Assembly: GCF_013368755.1 (NCBI RefSeq)
Contig: NC_049566.1
Span: forward strand, 2,914,001-2,978,000
Direction of reading: 5' to 3'
DNA length: 64,000 nucleotides
Source: Talaromyces rugulosus
Lineage: Eukaryota > Ascomycota > Eurotiomycetes > Eurotiales > Trichocomaceae
Under the pieces are notes generated by a model. The model was not told where the DNA came from. It did not search any database and saw nothing but the letters and a program-made list of their open reading frames with translations. Numbering within the stretch: position 1 is the stretch's first letter; every line of letters begins with the position of its first letter. This document shows positions 59,990-64,000 of this stretch, piece after piece. The position numbers were made by a program, and so were the translations under genes.

Positions 59990-61632
59990 CACTCACCGGG
60001 TGAACTCATGAGTGCAACTGAAAACGGAAGCATTTCTTCACGTCCTGTAACATTTGAATGATAGGGAATCTGGATGACTTTTTAACCAAGCCAGCGGGCA
60101 TACCATATTAACTGCTTTCCACCATCTTACTTGGAACAGTAAAAGCAGGAGACTTCAAAACTGCCGCGAGAGCCAGTGTATTGATGCCATGCTGTGGCGG
60201 CCGTTTGAATCTGTCAAATCATTAACATTTAATATAAACTTCAGTAATGATGTATCCACTTACGCAGGAGCATAGTCTCGATGTCTCGGAGTCATGGACT
60301 CAATTGAAAGAATAACGAGTGCATTTGTGTGCTTTCCGGCCAACACTGTGCCCTGGAGCCATGCTTTGAGGATTTCAATCCTTTCGAACCCTTTATCTCT
60401 GTCCTCTGTGCCCAAGGTTTTGGCCAGTGAGCATAGCCTTTGGTTCGGAGGAGATGTATACGGCGTCTGATCAAACTGCTTCAAGTACTTCTCATGGAAG
60501 TCGTCGCAGTTATGATAAGCATCGTAAGCTAACGAAGCCGTTGCCTACATCTATAGTCAGTAGATATATGAATGCAGAATGCTTAGAGAATAGCTTACTG
60601 ATTGATGAATCGAGTAGTGGAAGCCCCTTTGCTTCAACCGGAGGAGCCTTTTCCCAAACTTGCTCAAATGAGACATGCTCACACTGAAGCCCGAGAGTCG
60701 ATTCAGCTGTCTTTGTGGAATTTCGCGCTATTTCGGCCTATGGCTCCAAAAGTCTGTGGGCCATAGAATGGAAGAAAATGACTAAAAAAGAATCAGTAAA
60801 AAATACACAATTATACAGAGCTTCAAGGATAACAAACCCTGAGGTTTCTCTCTAATCCCTCGTTTGATAACCATCTCTCTGCAAAGGCCTTGCATTTTTG
60901 CAAGTCTCGTGCGAGAATGCCCGGAATATCCCACAATCTGCAACTAGTTAGTTGAGTACTGGCTGTAATATTTACACATCCTCACTGGACACAAGGCTCA
61001 ATGCCTTTCGCAGAAACAGTGCCTATGCTAGGACGAAGGCCAAAGCAGCCACACTAGAGCACCGGTCTCGTTACGCTGCCCCATGCTGCAACAAATGCTC
61101 ATTAACAAAAGTCCATACACCTTTAAAGACAAAACTCGCTATCAGTGCCAATGGCAATATCAACCCATTCTTACGCCGCAACAGCGCTGCACTTTCCGAA
61201 CTACTCCCCCCGGGAGACTCATAGCCATCTGCGCGAGGATTCCATGGTGCCTGAATTCATCTTGCTCTTGCCAACCACAGAAACTCCTCCATCAAGTAAT
61301 TTCTGAATGAATTCTGCGGATTCCTGGCGCACAGTATACGTATCGAAAAACGCTGGATTGCCTACCGAAGTCTTGATTCCCTTGAGATGGATATTGTCTT
61401 TTATGGTAACGCGCAAGCCGGCGACAGGAGAACTTAAAAAGGCGGCTTTGGCTTTGGCTTTGATGCGTGACGGCAGTGCGAAGGCGAGAAATTGATTGTC
61501 GGTGCTTCTTAATTGGAAAGCCTGCGGGCTTGTTGGGACTTGAAAAATATATATATATATCAGAACTGACCGATATTGACGCGAAAAAGAAGTTGTACAT
61601 ACTCCAGTTGAGGCACCAAAGCTGTCCTGCAA
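59990..61632 (-). pseudogene. second amidase-signature relic
   Basis: Minus-strand blocks give a second amidase of the same general family as 47984-50305: FLAFALPSR, SPVAGLRVTIKDNIHLKGIKT (catalytic Lys in TIKDN), VSVVGKSKMNS, then after a frame change and small deletion NPRADGYESPGGSSSESAA, EWVDIAIGTD, FGLRPSIGTVSAKGIEPCV, WDIPGILARDLQKCKAFAERW, YDAYHNCDDFHEKYLKQF, HTNALVILSIESMTP and VIQIPYHSNVTGREEMLPF. Damage: frameshift/deletion between KMNS and NPRA (about 61225-61260), TAA before EWVDIAIG, and a stop after EPCV. The catalytic DTGGS-type Ser block is not identifiable and the extreme C-terminus is missing. It is more decayed than the first copy. Confidence 0.65.
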
Positions 61633-62060
61633 GTCCCGTTCGAATCATCAACCAGTTTCCACACATCTCTCAGCTCTTTTCCCACCAGGGAATACGGGTC
61701 TGGAAGCAACTCTAGCAGGGAGACAAACAGGGTTTCTTGACTACCCAACCTGCAAAGATAGTCTCGAACTTCATCGGTGCACTCAACTTTGTCCCCAATA
61801 TTGAGCACGTTGAACACTACAGTCTCGAGAAACGCGGTGCCCCAAACATCATCATTGCAATTCTGATAACTTTTCAGACACTTCAGCACCCAGTCGAGCG
61901 TCACCCTAGTACTATCTTCTTCTCTCGGGAAGTTGAAAATAGTGGCCAGGGCAAAACCAACATCACGAGTCCGAGGTATATTTAAGACCACAGCCTTTTG
62001 GCGAGTCCAATTAATTCCACATAAAAGACTTAACAAACGACCAGCTTGGTTATTGTTCAT
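61560..62060 (-). CDS. uncharacterised ORF, about 166 aa
   Basis: An open frame from the ATG at 62060 (MNNNQAGRLLSLLCG) to 61560, preceded on the coding strand by a pyrimidine-rich leader. The protein is Leu-rich and mildly acidic, with DVGFALATIFNFPREEDST and SLLELLPDPYSLVGKEL, suggesting a folded helical protein. No domain, signal peptide or membrane segment was recognised. Its 3' end overlaps the start of the second amidase relic by about 70 bp in another frame. It could be a real small gene, the remnant of a larger one (the frame is open up to 62168), or chance. Confidence 0.35.
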   Translation of the reverse strand: MNNNQAGRLLSLLCGINWTRQKAVVLNIPRTRDVGFALATIFNFPREEDSTRVTLDWVLKCLKSYQNCNDDVWGTAFLETVVFNVLNIGDKVECTDEVRDYLCRLGSQETLFVSLLELLPDPYSLVGKELRDVWKLVDDSNGTCRTALVPQLEYVQLLFRVNIGQF

Positions 62061-62168
62061 TGGGGGCGGAGAGGGAGGGGGTTTGAACTTTTGAAATTTC
62101 AGAAACAAGGCTCTCAGTAGTTCTTGTAATGGATTGTAAAACTTGCACAGCCCCTCGACACCAAGCAA

Positions 62169-63088
62169 GGTGCGAGGCTGCGGTGCGTCCGGGGGATGGC
62201 CTATCCGCGTACAGGGGGTTGATTATTACATGGTCTTCTCTGATGCTGAGTAACGCCGGTCAAGGATTCCAATTTGGGTTGTAACCACCAACATTTGAAG
62301 CCTCTTCCGTGTATATTAATCAATTGAGCTTATTTCAATGCTACAATAGCAGGAATGGGGTTTCTTCGGATATAAAGAGATAGTAAATAGTATTTTTTGA
62401 AAAGACCTGACATCTGGAGAAAAAAAGACTAAAACTACATGTTAATTTTAAATGTCAATTGGTATTTTAAAATTCATTTCTTTTTATAAAATGTATTGGG
62501 TTTTAAATTAAACAAGGTTTTATCAACTGATATATGAAGTTATAATGTAGCTAGTGTTTCTAACATCCAGTTGACTGGTACATTATGTACTTCCACGCGT
62601 TCAAGTGTTTCTTTCTAAACAGGAATATATGTGGTGTAAACTAACATTTATCCACAATTTATGAATATGCGCTAGTTGACTGCTGTCGAGTACATAATAA
62701 GATTGAATGTTGGGGGCCTTGACCTGGGGCTTGACCTCAAGTGTTGGTTGACAACCTTCAATGTTCAAGCTATTAACATTTGAATTCAACATTTGAATGA
62801 CACTCGTATGAACTTTTAAGAAGTACAGGATGAAATTTCTGCCTATTATTGGTGAAAAATTATAGATTTGATTTCAACGTTCAGCGAACGTATAGGTAAA
62901 AGTTTACAAGCAGGATTACCTCCATTTCTTCAATGTTGCTTCTGTCAAGCCATGAGGTAATCAGTCTATACAGCTATAAAAAGAATACTCAGAGAACCTC
63001 CTACGCCGATGCATGCAAGCAAAAACAAAAACAAAACAAAATCGACAGCATAATATACATCCAAATTATGTCCGAGAGGATGATAGAA
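62169..63088. other. AT-rich intergenic region
   Basis: Distinctly AT-rich DNA (notably 62380-62540) with a recurring short motif, AACATTTGAA (about 62271, 62776, 62790). No gene. It marks the boundary between the accessory island and the reductase gene. Confidence 0.5.
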
Positions 63089-64000
63089 TTACCACGTTTC
63101 CTACATAGCCTAGTTAGCTTCATATTCGTATCATGATAATAACAAAAACAAACTTACTGCAATATACTGCCCAGCATCCTTCTTCCGCTCCCAAAACTCA
63201 GTCGCTTCGGCATAATTCAGATTGCCCTTGGCCATGGCGACATCCACCAGCGCGGCCTCGACGCCCTCGCCCATACCTTTGCTACTACCGCACACAAACA
63301 CGCGGCCGTCGAGGGCATTAATGACAAACCAGACGAGGTCCGCCTGGTGGCGCACTTCCTCCTGCACGTAGCGGCTCTCGCCGCGGCGGGATTGGACTAC
63401 TTTTTTCACTTTTTCTTCGTCCACGCCCCATTCTCCGCTATATAACTCGTCGAGGAGCGAGTCACGGATGCCCTGCAGAACCCAGACCTTGTTCACGCAA
63501 TTGGCCGATTTGAGCCGCCGCTGCACGAAGCCGCGGAAGGGTGCGATGCCTACGCCGGCGCCGATTAGGAGCATGGGTCCGTCTAGCACGAACTCGCGGG
63601 CCAATGGGTTTGCCATTAGGCCGCGGAACATGGGCACGTGCAGGTCGAGGGTCTTGGGATCGATGCCTGCGCGCTCGGCGGCGGTGACTTGGTCGGCGAG
63701 GCGTTGCAGGAAGCCAGACCCGACGCCGCTGCGAGAGCCATGTCGCCAGTCGTCACTTTCGTGCACGCTCACGGCGACTTCGATGATGCGGCGGCAGTCG
63801 CCGGTGCGGGTTGTGCATGAGATGGTTGGGTCTTGGGAGAGCGAGTAGAAGCGCGGCATGAGGGTGTTCAAGACAGACAGCAAATAGTCAAGAGGCGGGT
63901 GTGTAGACGGGAAAGCTTGCAGCAGTTGCTCAAGCGTGACATGAACTCCTGTGCGCAAGTCACAGAAAGCGCCCTGTCCCTGAGCAGAGCATAGATACAT
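63089..64000 (-). CDS. diflavin reductase (P450-reductase/FNR family), C-terminal part; N-terminus outside window
   Basis: Two exons are visible: from the window edge to 63158, then a short last exon 63100-63089 encoding ETW and the stop (intron GTAAGT...ATGTAG, 57 nt). FNR-family landmarks: MPRFYSLSQ (FAD-binding R-x-Y-S), GVGSGFLQRLA, GPMLLIGAGVGIAPFRGFVQRR (NADPH pyrophosphate loop), VWVLQGIRDSLLDELY, RYVQEEV and VFVCGSSKGMGEGVEAALVDV, ending in QYIAETW, with the terminal aromatic typical of NADPH-dependent diflavin enzymes. It transfers electrons from NADPH via FAD and presumably an N-terminal FMN domain outside the window. Which subfamily (P450 reductase, Tah18-type or sulfite-reductase-type) is not settled. 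High GC and intact frame contrast with the AT-rich relics to its left. Confidence 0.85.

Noticed and set aside
47984..62060. Repeat-induced point mutation as cause of the decayed genes
   Set aside because: The nonsense changes in the first amidase are not C-to-T in CpA context and coding regions remain GC-balanced; only the AT-rich stretch near 62.4 kb would fit.
61560..62168. ORF considered as the N-terminal domain of the second amidase
   Set aside because: Its sequence does not resemble the N-terminal domain of the first amidase and the frames do not join; listed separately as uncharacterised.

Overview
The window comes from a filamentous ascomycete, most likely a member of the Eurotiales (Aspergillus/Penicillium/Talaromyces group). 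The grounds are short 45-75 nt introns with GTANGT donors and CTNAY branch-like sites, CT-rich leaders, Zn2Cys6 regulators, fungal-type secreted amylases with conserved exon structure, and an NLR with an alpha/beta-hydrolase N-terminus. I assign no species. Exon boundaries were read by eye from splice signals, reading frame and family conservation.

Layout. 1-9 kb is ordinary core genome: a von Willebrand A (vWA) domain protein (cut by the left edge), SRP72, a degenerate Hsp70-like gene and a dienelactone hydrolase. 9.5-11.1 kb is a type II membrane glycosyltransferase. 11.5-30.7 kb is an extended starch-degradation cluster: secreted GH31 alpha-glucosidase (agdA type), its divergently placed Zn2Cys6 activator (amyR type), then a divergent pair of GH15 glucoamylase with CBM20 and GH13 alpha-amylase. 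CGGN8CGG motifs of the AmyR type lie upstream of agdA and between the last two genes. Between amyR and the glucoamylase sit a broken rhodopsin-like membrane protein gene, a tiny secreted-peptide gene and a broken UstYa-like (DUF3328) gene; the last two may be remnants of a RiPP-type locus. 33.5-34.7 kb is a TALE homeobox regulator followed by about 5 kb of gene-poor DNA.

39.9-62 kb is an accessory island. Its centrepiece is a divergent two-gene module: an 861-aa P-loop NTPase with a C-terminal PD-(D/Q)xK nuclease-like domain, and a 1110-aa SF1 (UPF1-like) helicase. Their shared 1.1 kb intergenic region carries six copies of a 23-nt dyad, ACAGCG-N11-CGCTGT: four beside the nuclease gene and two, inverted, beside the helicase gene. 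One copy has changed both arms in a compensating way. The helicase 3' end contains an exon-intron tandem duplication that makes an in-frame 30-nt exon. The module is followed by decaying or truncated genes: an amidase with two nonsense codons, bracketed by inverted repeats; an NLR-type protein (hydrolase, NB-ARC, truncated TPR); a broken CorA-like protein; a fragment of a CmcJ/AsaB-like enzyme; and a second broken amidase. At the right edge (63.1-64 kb) core-type sequence returns with the C-terminal half of a diflavin reductase.

Functionally, the starch genes form a self-contained regulon: activator, extracellular endo-amylase, exo-glucoamylase and alpha-glucosidase. The nuclease/helicase pair looks like a genome-conflict or mobile-element module. 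That role is inference; no homologue search could be run.
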